Below are positions 53,594 through 63,866 of a stretch of 64,000 bases of DNA, piece after piece (within the stretch, counting starts at the first letter, position 1; every line of letters starts with the position of its first letter). The stretch covers positions 1,076,509 to 1,140,508 of the forward strand of contig NZ_JADNYL010000002.1 in assembly GCF_017168195.1 (NCBI RefSeq), in the 5' to 3' direction. Position numbers and translations under genes: made by a program. The notes beneath the pieces were generated by a model. It had not been told where the DNA came from. It did no database searches and saw nothing but the letters and a program-made list of their open reading frames with translations. This DNA is from Thalassotalea sp. G2M2-11 (GTDB lineage Bacteria > Pseudomonadota > Gammaproteobacteria > Enterobacterales > Alteromonadaceae).

Positions 53594-56425
53594 ATGAGAA
53601 ATATCGAAGTACGAGGCGCTAGAACCCATAACCTTAAAAATATCAATTTAGACATTCCTCGCGATAAACTGGTCGTGATCACAGGCTTATCCGGTTCAGG
53701 AAAATCTTCATTAGCATTTGATACCTTGTATGCTGAAGGGCAACGTCGTTACGTAGAATCTTTGTCGGCTTACGCCAGACAATTTTTGTCGTTAATGGAA
53801 AAACCTGACGTTGACCACATTGAGGGGCTATCGCCGGCGATTTCTATCGAGCAAAAATCTACTTCTCATAATCCTCGCTCAACTGTCGGTACCATTACTG
53901 AAATTTACGATTATTTACGTTTACTGTATGCCAGAGTTGGTGAACCACGTTGTCCAACTCATCAACAACCTTTGGCAGCGCAAACCGTCTCACAAATGGT
54001 AGACAAAGTCTTAACCCTAGACGAAGGCACTAAAGTAATGGTTTTAGCGCCAGTGTTACAAAACCGTAAAGGGGAGCACATCAAGTTGCTCGATAACCTT
54101 GCCGCGCAAGGCTATATTCGTGCTCGAATTGATGGGGAAGTGTGTGATTTATCCGATCCACCTACCTTAGAACTTCATAAAAAACACACCATTGAAGTAG
54201 TAGTCGATCGCTTGAAAGTGCGCGAGGATATTCAATTACGTTTATCAGAATCATTTGAAACAGCGTTAGGGTTAACCGCAGGCACAGCAAAAGTCGCGTT
54301 TATGGATGAACCAGACAAAGAAGAATTGTTATTTTCAGCCAACTTTGCCTGCCCACATTGTGGTTACAGCATGCAAGAGCTAGAGCCGCGTCTGTTTTCT
54401 TTTAACAACCCTGCCGGCGCTTGTAAAACCTGTGATGGCTTAGGCACACAGCAATTTTTTGATCCTACCCGTGTAATAGCGAATCCAGAGTTAAGCCTTT
54501 CCGGCGGTGCTATTCGTGGATGGGATAAACGCAATTTTTATTATTTTCAGATGCTACAAGCGCTAGCGGAACATTTTGATTTTGCCGTTGATAAGCCATT
54601 TAATGAACTTAGCCAAGCTCAACAAAAAGTGGTACTCCACGGTAGTGGCAGCGAAGAAATTGAATTCAAATACATGAATGATCGTGGCGATATAGTCATT
54701 CGCAAGCACCCGTTTGAAGGTATTTTAAATAATATGGATAGGCGCTACCGCGAAACGGAATCAAACGCGGTACGTGAAGAATTAGCTAAATATTTAAATA
54801 GTCAGCACTGCCCTGAATGCGATGGTTCACGTTTACGATTAGAAGCAAGAAATGTTTTTATCGATAATACCCCGCTGCAAAATATCGCAGAGCTTGCCAT
54901 CGCCGATGCCTTAGCCTTTTTTCAAAACCTCAAGTTAACTGGGCAGAAAGGGCAAATAGCCGAGAAAATATTAAAAGAAATTAACGATAGATTAGGCTTT
55001 TTAGTGAATGTTGGTCTTAATTATCTCAACCTATCACGAAGCGCTGATACACTATCAGGCGGCGAAGCACAGCGGATCCGTTTAGCTAGTCAAATTGGTG
55101 CAGGCTTGGTTGGTGTCATGTATGTACTGGATGAACCTTCTATCGGTTTACACCAAAGAGATAACGAACGGTTGTTAAAAACACTGATTCATTTACGTGA
55201 TTTGGGCAACACAGTCATTGTTGTAGAACATGATGAAGATGCCATTCGCGCTGCCGATTTTGTCATTGATATAGGCCCCGGTGCAGGGGTTCATGGTGGC
55301 GAAATTATTGCGCAAGGTGTCGTTGACGATATTTTAGCATGTGAACACTCACTTACAGGGAAATACCTTTCTGGTAAAGAAGAGATTGAACTACCTAAAT
55401 CTCGTACCCCGATGGATAAGCAGAACGTTATTCAATTAAAGGGCGCCACAGGCAACAATTTAAAAAATGTTGATCTGATCATTCCAAATGGCTTGATGAC
55501 CTGTATCACGGGCGTATCGGGTTCAGGAAAATCGACTCTCATTAATGACACCTTATACAAACTGGCACATACGCAATTAAATAATGCCACCACCTCAGAG
55601 CCTGCACCATACAAGAGTATTGAAGGGTTAGAACAACTTGATAAAGTAATCGACATCGATCAAAGCCCTATTGGTCGTACACCGCGTTCGAATCCTGCCA
55701 CTTACACCGGCATATTTACTAATGTTCGCGATATTTTTGCCGGTACTCAAGAGGCTCGTTCACGTGGTTATAAACCAGGGCGCTTTAGTTTTAATGTTAA
55801 AGGCGGTCGTTGTGAAGCCTGCCAAGGTGATGGAGTGATCAAGGTTGAAATGCACTTTCTACCAGATGTCTATGTGCCTTGTGATGTCTGTAAAGGTAAA
55901 CGATACAACCGTGAAACCTTAGAAGTGAAATATAAAGGGCTTAATATTCATCAAGTATTAGAATTAACCATCGAAGACGCTTTTGATTTCTTCTCTGCGA
56001 TTCCAGCAGTTAAACGTAAGTTACAAACCTTAATGGATGTTGGGCTCAGTTATATCAAACTAGGACAATCGGCCACAACCTTGTCTGGTGGTGAAGCACA
56101 ACGCGTTAAACTGTCAAAAGAGTTATCAAAACGCGATACTGGCAAAACCTTATACATTCTTGATGAACCAACGACTGGTTTACATTTTCATGATATCAAA
56201 CAGTTATTACATGTTATCCATCGATTACGTGATCATGGCAATACTATTGTCGTTATTGAACATAACCTTGACGTGATCAAAACGGCAGACTGGATTGTTG
56301 ATCTAGGACCAGAAGGTGGCTCAGGCGGAGGCGAAATTTTAGTTGAAGGCACACCAGAGCATATTGTACAAAATGAGCGTTCACATACCGCGCACTTTTT
56401 AAAGCCCTTATTGGTTCAACAGTAA
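53594..56425 (+). CDS. uvrA: Excinuclease ABC subunit A
   Basis: UvrA recognises DNA damage with UvrB in nucleotide excision repair. The 943-residue protein has two ABC ATPase modules: Walker [11 protein letters not shown] (about 31) and [10 protein letters not shown] (about 640), two signature regions '[16 protein letters not shown]' and '[16 protein letters not shown]', and Walker B 'LDEPSIGLH' and 'LDEPTTGLH'. Zinc modules are visible as CPHCGY...CKTCDGLG, and CEACQGDG...CDVCKGKRY. No LexA box was recognised in the 145-bp gap with yajR. Confidence 0.97.
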   Translation: MRNIEVRGARTHNLKNINLDIPRDKLVVITGLSGSGKSSLAFDTLYAEGQRRYVESLSAYARQFLSLMEKPDVDHIEGLSPAISIEQKSTSHNPRSTVGTITEIYDYLRLLYARVGEPRCPTHQQPLAAQTVSQMVDKVLTLDEGTKVMVLAPVLQNRKGEHIKLLDNLAAQGYIRARIDGEVCDLSDPPTLELHKKHTIEVVVDRLKVREDIQLRLSESFETALGLTAGTAKVAFMDEPDKEELLFSANFACPHCGYSMQELEPRLFSFNNPAGACKTCDGLGTQQFFDPTRVIANPELSLSGGAIRGWDKRNFYYFQMLQALAEHFDFAVDKPFNELSQAQQKVVLHGSGSEEIEFKYMNDRGDIVIRKHPFEGILNNMDRRYRETESNAVREELAKYLNSQHCPECDGSRLRLEARNVFIDNTPLQNIAELAIADALAFFQNLKLTGQKGQIAEKILKEINDRLGFLVNVGLNYLNLSRSADTLSGGEAQRIRLASQIGAGLVGVMYVLDEPSIGLHQRDNERLLKTLIHLRDLGNTVIVVEHDEDAIRAADFVIDIGPGAGVHGGEIIAQGVVDDILACEHSLTGKYLSGKEEIELPKSRTPMDKQNVIQLKGATGNNLKNVDLIIPNGLMTCITGVSGSGKSTLINDTLYKLAHTQLNNATTSEPAPYKSIEGLEQLDKVIDIDQSPIGRTPRSNPATYTGIFTNVRDIFAGTQEARSRGYKPGRFSFNVKGGRCEACQGDGVIKVEMHFLPDVYVPCDVCKGKRYNRETLEVKYKGLNIHQVLELTIEDAFDFFSAIPAVKRKLQTLMDVGLSYIKLGQSATTLSGGEAQRVKLSKELSKRDTGKTLYILDEPTTGLHFHDIKQLLHVIHRLRDHGNTIVVIEHNLDVIKTADWIVDLGPEGGSGGGEILVEGTPEHIVQNERSHTAHFLKPLLVQQ

Positions 56426-56444
56426 GATTGATAAAAGTCATTAA

Positions 56445-56481
56445 CACCATTAAAGCGGGTTTTTAACCCGTTTTGATGGTG
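56445..56481. terminator. Bidirectional hairpin at the uvrA/thioredoxin-like convergent ends
   Basis: A long imperfect hairpin with outer arms CACCAT / ATGGTG and inner arms CGGGTT / AACCCG. It covers the last codons of the thioredoxin-like gene. Confidence 0.6.
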
Positions 56482-57004
56482 ATTGAGCAAGAAAATGCTG
56501 AGCAAATTTCTCCAACGAAGGATGCTCAGGGTCTGAAAAGTGAGTCACCTTTAACACTTTGCCACTAGGGGCAATAAAAACAATACCGGGTGTCCCTTTA
56601 ATGCCATACATTTGTGCAATTGCATCACCTTCAAGCACCGCATCGAATGTATAACCATGATTACGCCAATATAGGTGCGGTTTCCAATCTTCTTTAATAT
56701 TGACCGCAATCACCTTTAAACCTTGCTGTTGATATTTGTCATTCAATAGAGTAATACCTGGCAGGAGCTTTTTACAATACGGACACCAAGTTGCCCAAAA
56801 GACCAAAATAACGGGCTGTCCTTGATAATCAGATAATGTCACGGCTTGGTTGTTTAAATTAGTTAAAGTCCAATCTTCACCTAAATATGTTGAATCAATA
56901 GCCGCGTCATTGGCTCTGACATGGGTACTAGTACTAACAGCAAAGAAAAAACAACACAGAACACTCCATGTTTTGATCATACTTTGGTAATTAATTAGCT
57001 TCAT
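56450..57004 (-). CDS. TlpA/ResA-like periplasmic thioredoxin-fold protein
   Basis: A 184-residue exported thiol-disulfide protein. A signal peptide or anchor (about 10-30, 'WSVLCCFFFAVSTSTHVRA') is followed by a thioredoxin domain with active site WATWCPYCKKLLPG (CPYC) and the cis-proline region 'YGIKGTPGIVFI'. Such proteins reduce or oxidise partners in the envelope, for example in cytochrome c assembly. I chose the ATG at 57004, which has an AGGA site 8 nt upstream; longer in-frame starts lack one. The partner is unknown. Confidence 0.87.
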   Translation of the reverse strand: MKLINYQSMIKTWSVLCCFFFAVSTSTHVRANDAAIDSTYLGEDWTLTNLNNQAVTLSDYQGQPVILVFWATWCPYCKKLLPGITLLNDKYQQQGLKVIAVNIKEDWKPHLYWRNHGYTFDAVLEGDAIAQMYGIKGTPGIVFIAPSGKVLKVTHFSDPEHPSLEKFAQHFLAQSPSKRVKNPL

Positions 57005-57239
57005 AAAGTCCATCCTGCATTTTTCTTTGTCTGGGCAAATTGTTGTTTCATTTATCCCTCGACAACTGATATTGATGTTAAAAATCACAACTCTTGCGGT
57101 TTAGTGATTCTTCTTCAATAATGTTTTAATGTTTACAAGACCGATGTCATCAATATTCGCTTTCATATTGAAAAGAAACTAGCGAGAAGCTACCTGATAA
57201 GGTTAAGATACTGATGTATATTCTTTATTCAGTTGCATT

Positions 57240-57896
57240 ATGACAATTAATCATCAAACTTCTTGCTACCAACACTGGCTAATTTACTTAATGGCATTTT
57301 CTAGTGGCTTCTGCATTATGGGCATTGAGCTACTGGGCGGTCGCATCCTCGCCCCATTTTTTGGTAGTAGTGTCCACATTTGGGGCAGTATTATCACCGT
57401 ATTTATGTTGAGTTTATCATTCGGATATTTGCTCGGTGGCAAGTACTCAATTAAACACGCTAATTTAACTCGCTATGGCGTGATATTTTTACTAGCAGGC
57501 ATCATGGTATTGCCTGTAGCGCTTTGGGCTCCCAACATAATGGAAACTATTTTCATGACGATTGAAGATACACGTTATGGTTCATTGCTTGCCTCCACTG
57601 CATTATTTTTTATTCCAACCATTATTTTAGGGATGATTTCACCTTATTCTGTGCGATTACTCGTTAGAGACAGTATGGATAGCGGCCATGTCGCTGGTAA
57701 GTTGTATTTTGTTTCTACTTTAGGTAGTGCTCTAGGCACCATTATGACTTCCTTCTATCTGGTATTATGGTTTGAAGTGAATGCAATCATTTTCACCTTC
57801 TGTTTTATCTTAATTTGTTTAGGCGCAGTTGCTATCACAGTCAATCAGCTTAGTAGAGCACAAGCAAGCCAATTAACAGAGCCGCATCATGAATAA
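57240..57896 (+). CDS. Membrane half of a split spermidine-synthase-like protein
   Basis: A 218-residue protein with six or so TM helices that resembles the N-terminal membrane domain of large bacterial 'fused MFS/spermidine synthase' proteins: 'FSSGFCIMGIELLGGRILAPFFGSSVHIWGSIITVFMLSLSFGYLLGGK', 'IILGMISPYSVRLLVRD' and 'GKLYFVSTLGSALGTIMTSFYLV'. In most relatives this domain and the methyltransferase-like catalytic domain are one chain; here they are two genes overlapping by 8 bp. Its function is unknown, but it probably holds the catalytic partner at the membrane. Confidence 0.8.
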   Translation: MTINHQTSCYQHWLIYLMAFSSGFCIMGIELLGGRILAPFFGSSVHIWGSIITVFMLSLSFGYLLGGKYSIKHANLTRYGVIFLLAGIMVLPVALWAPNIMETIFMTIEDTRYGSLLASTALFFIPTIILGMISPYSVRLLVRDSMDSGHVAGKLYFVSTLGSALGTIMTSFYLVLWFEVNAIIFTFCFILICLGAVAITVNQLSRAQASQLTEPHHE

Positions 57897-58779
57897 AATT
57901 GTTTTCATCCTGATATTAGTTTGTTTTTCCCTCAGCAGTTATGCCAAGGTGATACATCAAGAACGCTCGTTATACCGTAATATATTAGTAGAAGATACTT
58001 TCAATCTTCGCTGTTTAAGATTCAACGTAAAAACCAGTAAAACCAACCAAAGTTGCCTGTATAAGAATGAGCCTCAAAAGCTAGTATTTAATTACACAAA
58101 ATTGCTGTTCGCAAGCTTACTGGTAATGGAAAAAGCCCCTGAGAATATTCTGATCATTGGTCTTGGCGGCGGTACTATGTCGAATACCCTCAACCAACTC
58201 TATCCGTCGGCTAAAATAACCAATGTCGAGATAGATCCTGCGGTCATCAAAGTGGCTCGACAATATTTTGGTTTTTTCGAAAACAACAATGTCATTTCAA
58301 AAGTGCAGGATGGCCGTATTTTTATTAAACGAGCCACGCTCAAAAAACAACAATATGATTGGATAATTCTTGATGCATTCAACGGTGATTATATCCCCGA
58401 ACATTTAATGACCAAGGAATTTTTACAAGAAGCAAAACAGCTACTTACTCCTCAAGGAGTCTTATCGGCCAATACTTTCTCAATTAGTGAGTTGTATGCC
58501 CATGAGTCGGCTACTTATCACGAAGTATTTGGTGATTTTTTTAATGTCAGAAATCGTCAAAATAGTAACCGGATTATTTTAACGACCAATCAAGGTTTAC
58601 CCGATGGCAAACACATAACTGCTCGGGCACAAATACTTAATCAGCAACTTAAACCTTTCAATATCAATATTGTAGACATAACGACTAATATGACATCTAC
58701 GCACGACGTCAAAGATTGGCCTGCTGACACTAAAGTACTAACAGATCAGTTTTCTCCTGCCAATTTACTTAATTATTAA
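57889..58779 (+). CDS. Spermidine-synthase-like catalytic half with a signal peptide
   Basis: A 296-residue protein with the aminopropyltransferase/methyltransferase fold: nucleotide-binding loop 'ILIIGLGGGTMSNTL', acidic strand end 'TNVEIDPAVIKVARQYF', 'VQDGRIFI', and the substrate region 'WIILDAFNGDYIPEHLMTKEFLQEAKQLLTPQGVL'. The canonical GGGDG of spermidine synthase is GGGTM here, so polyamine synthesis is doubtful. The N-terminus (MNKIVFILILVCFSLSSYA-K) looks like a cleavable signal peptide, so this domain may be on the periplasmic side. It overlaps the membrane-half gene by 8 bp and is surely cotranscribed. Confidence 0.8.
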   Translation: MNKIVFILILVCFSLSSYAKVIHQERSLYRNILVEDTFNLRCLRFNVKTSKTNQSCLYKNEPQKLVFNYTKLLFASLLVMEKAPENILIIGLGGGTMSNTLNQLYPSAKITNVEIDPAVIKVARQYFGFFENNNVISKVQDGRIFIKRATLKKQQYDWIILDAFNGDYIPEHLMTKEFLQEAKQLLTPQGVLSANTFSISELYAHESATYHEVFGDFFNVRNRQNSNRIILTTNQGLPDGKHITARAQILNQQLKPFNINIVDITTNMTSTHDVKDWPADTKVLTDQFSPANLLNY

Positions 58780-58790
58780 TGGTTAACCAG

Positions 58791-59396
58791 TCAACTGCCA
58801 AGCCCTAGATTTAACTGCTTCATTAAGCCTAAAAGCGCTTGGCTTGCTGGTGTATTGTTCTGAGATAAACCAGCAACAACGCCTTGTTGATCGGCAATTG
58901 AACGGTGTTGACCCAGCTTAGCTTTGGCATCAATATGTTCAACATCCATGGCAAAACCGACAATACCTTTCGCGAGCTTTTCTTGATAATCTTGGCTGAC
59001 AATGGTGCGATCACACAATAAACGCGGCTCATATTTTTGTAATAGTAAATTTAACGCTTGTTGGGTCGCATCAACCTCAAGTAGGTGAATAGTCCCCTGA
59101 ATATGGATACTGGCGTAATTCCATGTGGGGACTGCAGGTACACTTTGATACCAAGACGGTGAAATATAATGGTGTGCACCATCAAAAATGGCTAAACATC
59201 TATTATTTGCAACTTCCTGCCAATGACGATTATTACGGGCAAAATGACCTAACAACTGATTTTTTTCTGCATCATAATACAGTGGTAACCGACTTGCTTC
59301 TAATGATGCCGACACTAGCGTTGCAAATGCATTGTTTTCTATAAAGGTGATTATTTGCTCTTTATCGGTAAATTTCCATTTATCGGGTACATCCAT
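58791..59396 (-). CDS. FMN-binding negative transcriptional regulator family (PaiB-like)
   Basis: A 201-residue cytoplasmic protein of the PaiB/FMN-binding split-barrel family. 'FIENNAFATLVSASLEASRLPLYYD', 'LLGHFARNNRHWQEV', 'AIFDGAHHYISPSWYQSVPAVPTWNYASIHIQGTI' and 'VGFAMDVEHIDAKAKLGQHRS' are all family features. PaiB was named for an effect on Bacillus protease genes, but most members are likely flavin or heme enzymes. I chose the ATG at 59396 with GGGGA 8 nt upstream; a GTG five codons earlier overlaps that site. Confidence 0.9.
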   Translation of the reverse strand: MDVPDKWKFTDKEQIITFIENNAFATLVSASLEASRLPLYYDAEKNQLLGHFARNNRHWQEVANNRCLAIFDGAHHYISPSWYQSVPAVPTWNYASIHIQGTIHLLEVDATQQALNLLLQKYEPRLLCDRTIVSQDYQEKLAKGIVGFAMDVEHIDAKAKLGQHRSIADQQGVVAGLSQNNTPASQALLGLMKQLNLGLGS

Positions 59397-59644
59397 AAAT
59401 ATTTTCCCCACAGAGTGATGCTTGAAGCTTAAACACTATGGTCAGAGATAGCGTTAAATGATCATTTTATTGACAAGCTTCTAACAAATCAAAGGTTTCT
59501 CCGATTATCTCTTGCGATTTTGCGAGCGACCCAATATGATTGAGATTATTAAAATTATATCAATTAGTAAGTTGAAGTTAATCTGTGACACAGTTACTTT
59601 TAAGGTTGCAGTATCATACTCTACATGGTTCGGGAATAATAAAA

Positions 59645-61522
59645 ATGCGCTTGGCTTTACTCGCAATGACAGTTAGTTGTCTTTCAATTGGTTCACAGGC
59701 TTATGAACTAGCCCCTATAGAAGATAAATCAGTTGAAAGTTTACAAATTCAGTTAAGCAATAAAGAGACAGAATATGAATCGTTTATCAATTCATTAAGC
59801 TCTTTAAATACACAAGTTGCTAATGAAACAGATAAGTTAGGCTTATTACGCAGCCAAGGCTCAGAGCTTCAAGAAGCAAGAGCGCAAGCACTGCTTAATA
59901 TGAATGAGCAATATGAAGCCATGGTTGATAACCCAGACCAAGATATTGCCCAAGCACAAAACGCCTATCGTCAAGCCATCCAAAACCAAAAACAAAATAA
60001 AGAAGATATTAAAGCTAGCGTAAAGCTACTAGCCGAGCTTAAGCAACAACTTGCCCAAGCCAATATTGAACGTTTTACACTCGCCAATGCCAGAGAAGCA
60101 TTGATTGAAGAAATTCGTATCGCGCGCGTCAAACGCTTACAGAAAGAATTTGAACAACAAGCTACGTTAGATGCGAAACAAGTTGTTAGTTGTGATGCCC
60201 AAGAAACATTAAAACAGTGTATAACTCGCAGCAATCGTTTAGCCAAACAAAAAGCTTCTAAACAGTTTGTTGACAGTTTGTTTGCTAATGCCACCGAATC
60301 CGACATTATTAATGAAAATAAAACAGATTCTGCTGCACAAGTCAGATTATTAAATCATAAAGTGATCTCTGGCGAATTTAGTGGTCAAGGTAATTACACC
60401 ACTAATATTAGTGTTGAATTGCAAGGCTCATTGCCAAATGCTGAAGCCTGTAAATTATTGCAATTATCGGCTCGCTATTGTACCTACAAACAAGAACATG
60501 CCAGTACTGCAGCTGTAAATATTGATGCCGGCAACGAAATCTCTTTTAATGATGATTCGGTCATGTATGAATTAACCGTTAGATCTGATCAATATGATGA
60601 TGAGGTTTTTATTGACGGAGTGAGTTACGGTTCAACAAAATTATCAGTCATGCTTGCTTCTGGCTTTCATGACGTAGTGATCACAAAACCTGGCTATTTA
60701 GATTATCAAGAAAATATTCGCTTAGATAAAAATAAACTAGTCAAAGCTGAATTAGTGAAAGCATCGATTAACTTTGCTAATGGTGAGAAAATTCAAGACA
60801 TTTTACCTGGCGACGAATTAGGGCCAGAGTTAATCGGCGTACCCGCTGGTCGTTTTCAAATGGGTGATATGAAAGGTGCAGGTTTAAGCAATGAAAAGCC
60901 TGCTCGTGGTGAGCAAATTCTTAAATCTTTTGCCATCGCTCAAAACCCTATCACTGTTGGTGACTTTAAGCGTTTTGTTAAAGCGACTAACTATGTTACT
61001 GAAGCTGAAAGTGAGAATGGCTGCGCCGCATTTGTGAATGGTCAACCGGAATACAACAGTGTACTAAACTGGCGTAATCCAGGTTTTAAACAAACAGATG
61101 ACCACCCTGTTGTTTGTGTCAGCGATAAAGACAGTAAAGCTTACTTAAGCTGGTTGTCACAACAAACCGAGCGTATTTACCGATTACCCAATGAAAAAGA
61201 ATGGGAATATGTTGCCAGAGCTGGCAGTGTAAGTAACTATTGGTGGGGCAATGATATAGGCAATGGTAAAGCAAACTGTGCTTATTGCGGCAGCAAATGG
61301 TCCAATATCAGTACATCTCCAATAAAATCTTTTAGAGCGAATAAACTTGGCTTGTTCGATATTGTAGGGAATGTCTGGGAGCTCACCAATGGCAATAAGG
61401 TAGTAGCTCGTGGCGGTTCATGGAACTTTGCGCCAAAACTTGCTAGAACTTCCGTTCGATTGGAGTTATCACCTGGTTTTCGTTCAAACTATGTTGGCTT
61501 TAGAGCATTAAGAGAAAATTAA
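59645..61522 (+). CDS. Exported PEGA / SUMF1 (FGE-like) domain protein without the catalytic cysteines
   Basis: A 625-residue envelope protein. It has a signal peptide (1-19, SQA-YE), a long coiled coil (about 30-190) rich in Gln, Glu and Ala, a middle region with paired cysteines, a PEGA-like beta domain (about 305-370, 'DDEVFIDGVSYGSTKLSVMLASGFHDVVITKPGY'), and a C-terminal formylglycine-generating-enzyme-like domain (about 398-623: 'VPAGRFQMGD', 'YRLPNEKEWEYVARAG', 'FDIVGNVWELT', 'YVGFRAL'). In true FGE the sequence after RGGS carries the two copper cysteines; here RGGSWNFAPKLARTSVR has none, so it is probably not a sulfatase activator. The ATG at 59645 gives a normal signal peptide. Confidence 0.85.
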   Translation: MRLALLAMTVSCLSIGSQAYELAPIEDKSVESLQIQLSNKETEYESFINSLSSLNTQVANETDKLGLLRSQGSELQEARAQALLNMNEQYEAMVDNPDQDIAQAQNAYRQAIQNQKQNKEDIKASVKLLAELKQQLAQANIERFTLANAREALIEEIRIARVKRLQKEFEQQATLDAKQVVSCDAQETLKQCITRSNRLAKQKASKQFVDSLFANATESDIINENKTDSAAQVRLLNHKVISGEFSGQGNYTTNISVELQGSLPNAEACKLLQLSARYCTYKQEHASTAAVNIDAGNEISFNDDSVMYELTVRSDQYDDEVFIDGVSYGSTKLSVMLASGFHDVVITKPGYLDYQENIRLDKNKLVKAELVKASINFANGEKIQDILPGDELGPELIGVPAGRFQMGDMKGAGLSNEKPARGEQILKSFAIAQNPITVGDFKRFVKATNYVTEAESENGCAAFVNGQPEYNSVLNWRNPGFKQTDDHPVVCVSDKDSKAYLSWLSQQTERIYRLPNEKEWEYVARAGSVSNYWWGNDIGNGKANCAYCGSKWSNISTSPIKSFRANKLGLFDIVGNVWELTNGNKVVARGGSWNFAPKLARTSVRLELSPGFRSNYVGFRALREN

Positions 61523-61542
61523 TTTATCTTACACTGAAGATC

Positions 61543-61569
61543 AAAAGGAGTATGTTAACTCCTTTTTTT
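61543..61569. terminator. Terminator between the SUMF1-type gene and rluF
   Basis: Nine-bp stem AAAAGGAGT / ACTCCTTTT with a run of seven T on the plus strand. The right arm overlaps the last codons of convergent rluF. Confidence 0.8.
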
Positions 61570-62427
61570 GTGCCTGCTTTTTAATGAAAGCGTACTGTTT
61601 TTTACATTTTTAATACGTTTTAACTGCGGTTTGGCTGTTACATCTACTCTTGATTGCTTTGCTGTCTCGCTAGTAGAGGCGCTATCTACCTTTATTGCTG
61701 TTTTTGACGAGTTTGCTACAGCATCATTAATTGCTTTCATTTCAGTGTTTGTTAAATCACGCCACTGCCCTGGTTTCAGTTTTTCAAGGCTCACTGACAT
61801 AATACGCGTACGCTTAAGTTTTTTCACTTCATATCCTAAGTACTCACACATACGACGTATCTGACGATTCAATCCTTGCGTTAAAATAATACGAAAGACA
61901 AATTTGCTTTGTGCTTGAACAATACAAGGCTTAGTGATCGTACCAAGAATAGGCACACCACGTGACATACGTTCAATAAAACGTTCACTGATTGGCTTAT
62001 CTACGGTCACCACATATTCTTTATCATGAGCATTTTCCGCACGTAGAATTTTATTAACAATATCTCCATCACTTGTCAGAAATATCAATCCTTCAGATGG
62101 CTTATCAAGCCGTCCAATTGGAAATATTCGCTCTTTGTGATTGATAGCATCAATAATATTGCCTTTAACATGACGCTCTGTCGTACAAGTGATCCCAACA
62201 GGCTTGTTATAAGCGATATAAATGCGATCTGATTTATTATCTGGCATAGCACCAATTGCTTTACCATCGACCAATACCTTATCACCAGGCTGCACTTTAG
62301 TGCCTAACTCAGGATGTTTACCATTAATTGTGACACGGCCATTATCAATCAGCTTATCTGCTTCTCGTCTAGAGCAATAACCTGACTCACTAATAAATTT
62401 ATTTAATCGCTTTCCTGTAGAACTCAC
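61555..62427 (-). CDS. rluF: 23S rRNA pseudouridine 2604 synthase RluF
   Basis: RluF isomerises U2604 in 23S rRNA (and a tyrosine tRNA position in E. coli). An N-terminal S4 domain ('[30 protein letters not shown]') is followed by the RsuA/RluB-type catalytic domain with '[21 protein letters not shown]' (catalytic Asp in GRLD) and '[28 protein letters not shown]', close to E. coli RluF. The last 55 residues form a basic Ser/Lys-rich tail. The GTG at 62427 has a GGCGGA site 7 nt upstream and matches the E. coli N-terminus; a TTG at 62442 is the longer alternative. Confidence 0.93.
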   Translation of the reverse strand: MSSTGKRLNKFISESGYCSRREADKLIDNGRVTINGKHPELGTKVQPGDKVLVDGKAIGAMPDNKSDRIYIAYNKPVGITCTTERHVKGNIIDAINHKERIFPIGRLDKPSEGLIFLTSDGDIVNKILRAENAHDKEYVVTVDKPISERFIERMSRGVPILGTITKPCIVQAQSKFVFRIILTQGLNRQIRRMCEYLGYEVKKLKRTRIMSVSLEKLKPGQWRDLTNTEMKAINDAVANSSKTAIKVDSASTSETAKQSRVDVTAKPQLKRIKNVKNSTLSLKSRHKKRS

Positions 62428-62648
62428 AACAATATCCGCCAAAATGCCAATAGCACTATTTTATCTTAGATCGACACAAATCTTTAGCTTTATAGCGGAA
62501 ATCTTTTTTAACCTTAAAGCACAATATACAATTGCTTTATCGATTAACACCAACATATTTAGGACGAGTCACTTGGTAAACCTGCTAAAACACCCATATG
62601 ATTAACTAATAGTGATACGTATAAAGTAATCTGTAGGGTAAAGCTATC

Positions 62649-63761
62649 GTGGTAAGCTATTTTAGAGCACTCATTCAAAACCTTCCTAACCGTTTCTTTT
62701 GGCTTGCCAATACTTTATTCTGGCTCATTCTCAATACTCTAGCAGCAAGTAATGCTTATCGTGTACGCACCGAGGTTTATGGAAAAAATGCCGATTTTGC
62801 GGAACTATGGTTACAATTTTTACCTTTTTGGGGGAACTGGATACTGGTAGCGCCATTTATTATCGCCTCAACCGCAACTATCAAGCTTGAAAACAGTAAT
62901 CTTAAAGCATTTATCACTAAAAACATTGCGACTACGTGCTTCTTTCTTGGTTTTTACTGGTTATTAACCGCTATTGAAGTGCATATAAAAAAGCATGATC
63001 TATTCGATTGGCAAGGCTGGCTCGCATCATTTAATGACGTTGCTTACAGTTTGCTTCATATTGATTTTCTCGTCTATTTATCAGTTTTTGGTGTTGGTTA
63101 CGCTATTTCATATTACAACAATGCCAAAAAGCAAGCGGATGCCAATCAACAACTGGCTAAGCAATTAGTCGAAGTAGAATTAAACTCACTACGCTCACAG
63201 CTCAACCCGCATTTCCTATTCAACACTCTTAATACAATATCAAGCTTGATCAGCCTAGATGAGAAGAATACGGCGGTAAAAGCATTAAGTGAATTAAGCG
63301 CTATGCTGAGAAAAGTGTTAGAAAACCAACAAACCCAGCTTATTCCAATTAGGGACGAATTAGAGTTTATCCACAGCTACCTTAGTATTCAGAAAATGCG
63401 CTTTGAGGAAAAATTATCATTAGAAATAAACGTCAATGATAAATGCACTGAAGATCTGATCCCATTTATGTTATTACAGCCCTTAGTTGAAAATGCAGTA
63501 CAACATAGCTCACAGCTGGAAACAGATCATAACGCTGTCAAATTGATTATTGAGTGTGACGAGCAGCATATTTTGATCAGGTTAATTAATAAATTTACCC
63601 ATAAAGATAAGCATAAAGGCTTCGGTATTGGCATTACCAACACCAAAGAACGACTCAAAAAGCTTTATGATGAAAATGCACAATTAACACTTACACATCT
63701 TTCTGACGATTACTTTGAAACTTTAGTATCTCTGCCTCGCACATCATCTAATAGTGGCTGA
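62649..63761 (+). CDS. LytS/YehU-type sensor histidine kinase
   Basis: A 370-residue membrane kinase. Four or so TM helices occupy residues about 15-150, followed by a short coiled coil and the His_kinase domain: 'LRSQLNPHFLFNTLNTISSLISLD' with phospho-acceptor His188, 'LLQPLVENAVQHS' (N box) and 'GFGIGITNTKERLKKLY' (G box). Such kinases nearly always pair with a LytTR-type response regulator encoded just downstream and often overlapping; here 239 bp follow without one before the window ends. The start is GTG with an AGGG-type site 11 nt upstream. Confidence 0.9.
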   Translation: MVSYFRALIQNLPNRFFWLANTLFWLILNTLAASNAYRVRTEVYGKNADFAELWLQFLPFWGNWILVAPFIIASTATIKLENSNLKAFITKNIATTCFFLGFYWLLTAIEVHIKKHDLFDWQGWLASFNDVAYSLLHIDFLVYLSVFGVGYAISYYNNAKKQADANQQLAKQLVEVELNSLRSQLNPHFLFNTLNTISSLISLDEKNTAVKALSELSAMLRKVLENQQTQLIPIRDELEFIHSYLSIQKMRFEEKLSLEINVNDKCTEDLIPFMLLQPLVENAVQHSSQLETDHNAVKLIIECDEQHILIRLINKFTHKDKHKGFGIGITNTKERLKKLYDENAQLTLTHLSDDYFETLVSLPRTSSNSG

Positions 63762-63832
63762 TATTCTTTACAACATTACCTAAACTTGTCAATTCATCGC
63801 CCAGCAAAATCATATGTTGAAATCCTAGTTTA

Positions 63833-63866
63833 ATCTAACCCCGTTAGTCGACCAACTAGGTTAGAT
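63833..63866. repeat. Inverted repeat downstream of the LytS-type gene
   Basis: Eight-bp arms ATCTAACC / GGTTAGAT with an 18-nt centre; there is no T-run directly after. It may be the terminator of the kinase gene or an RNA hairpin. Confidence 0.45.

Noticed and set aside
63740..63830. A 21-24 codon minus-strand frame after the LytS-type gene
   Set aside because: It is closed by stops on both sides, has no ribosome-binding site and matches no family; not enough for a gene.
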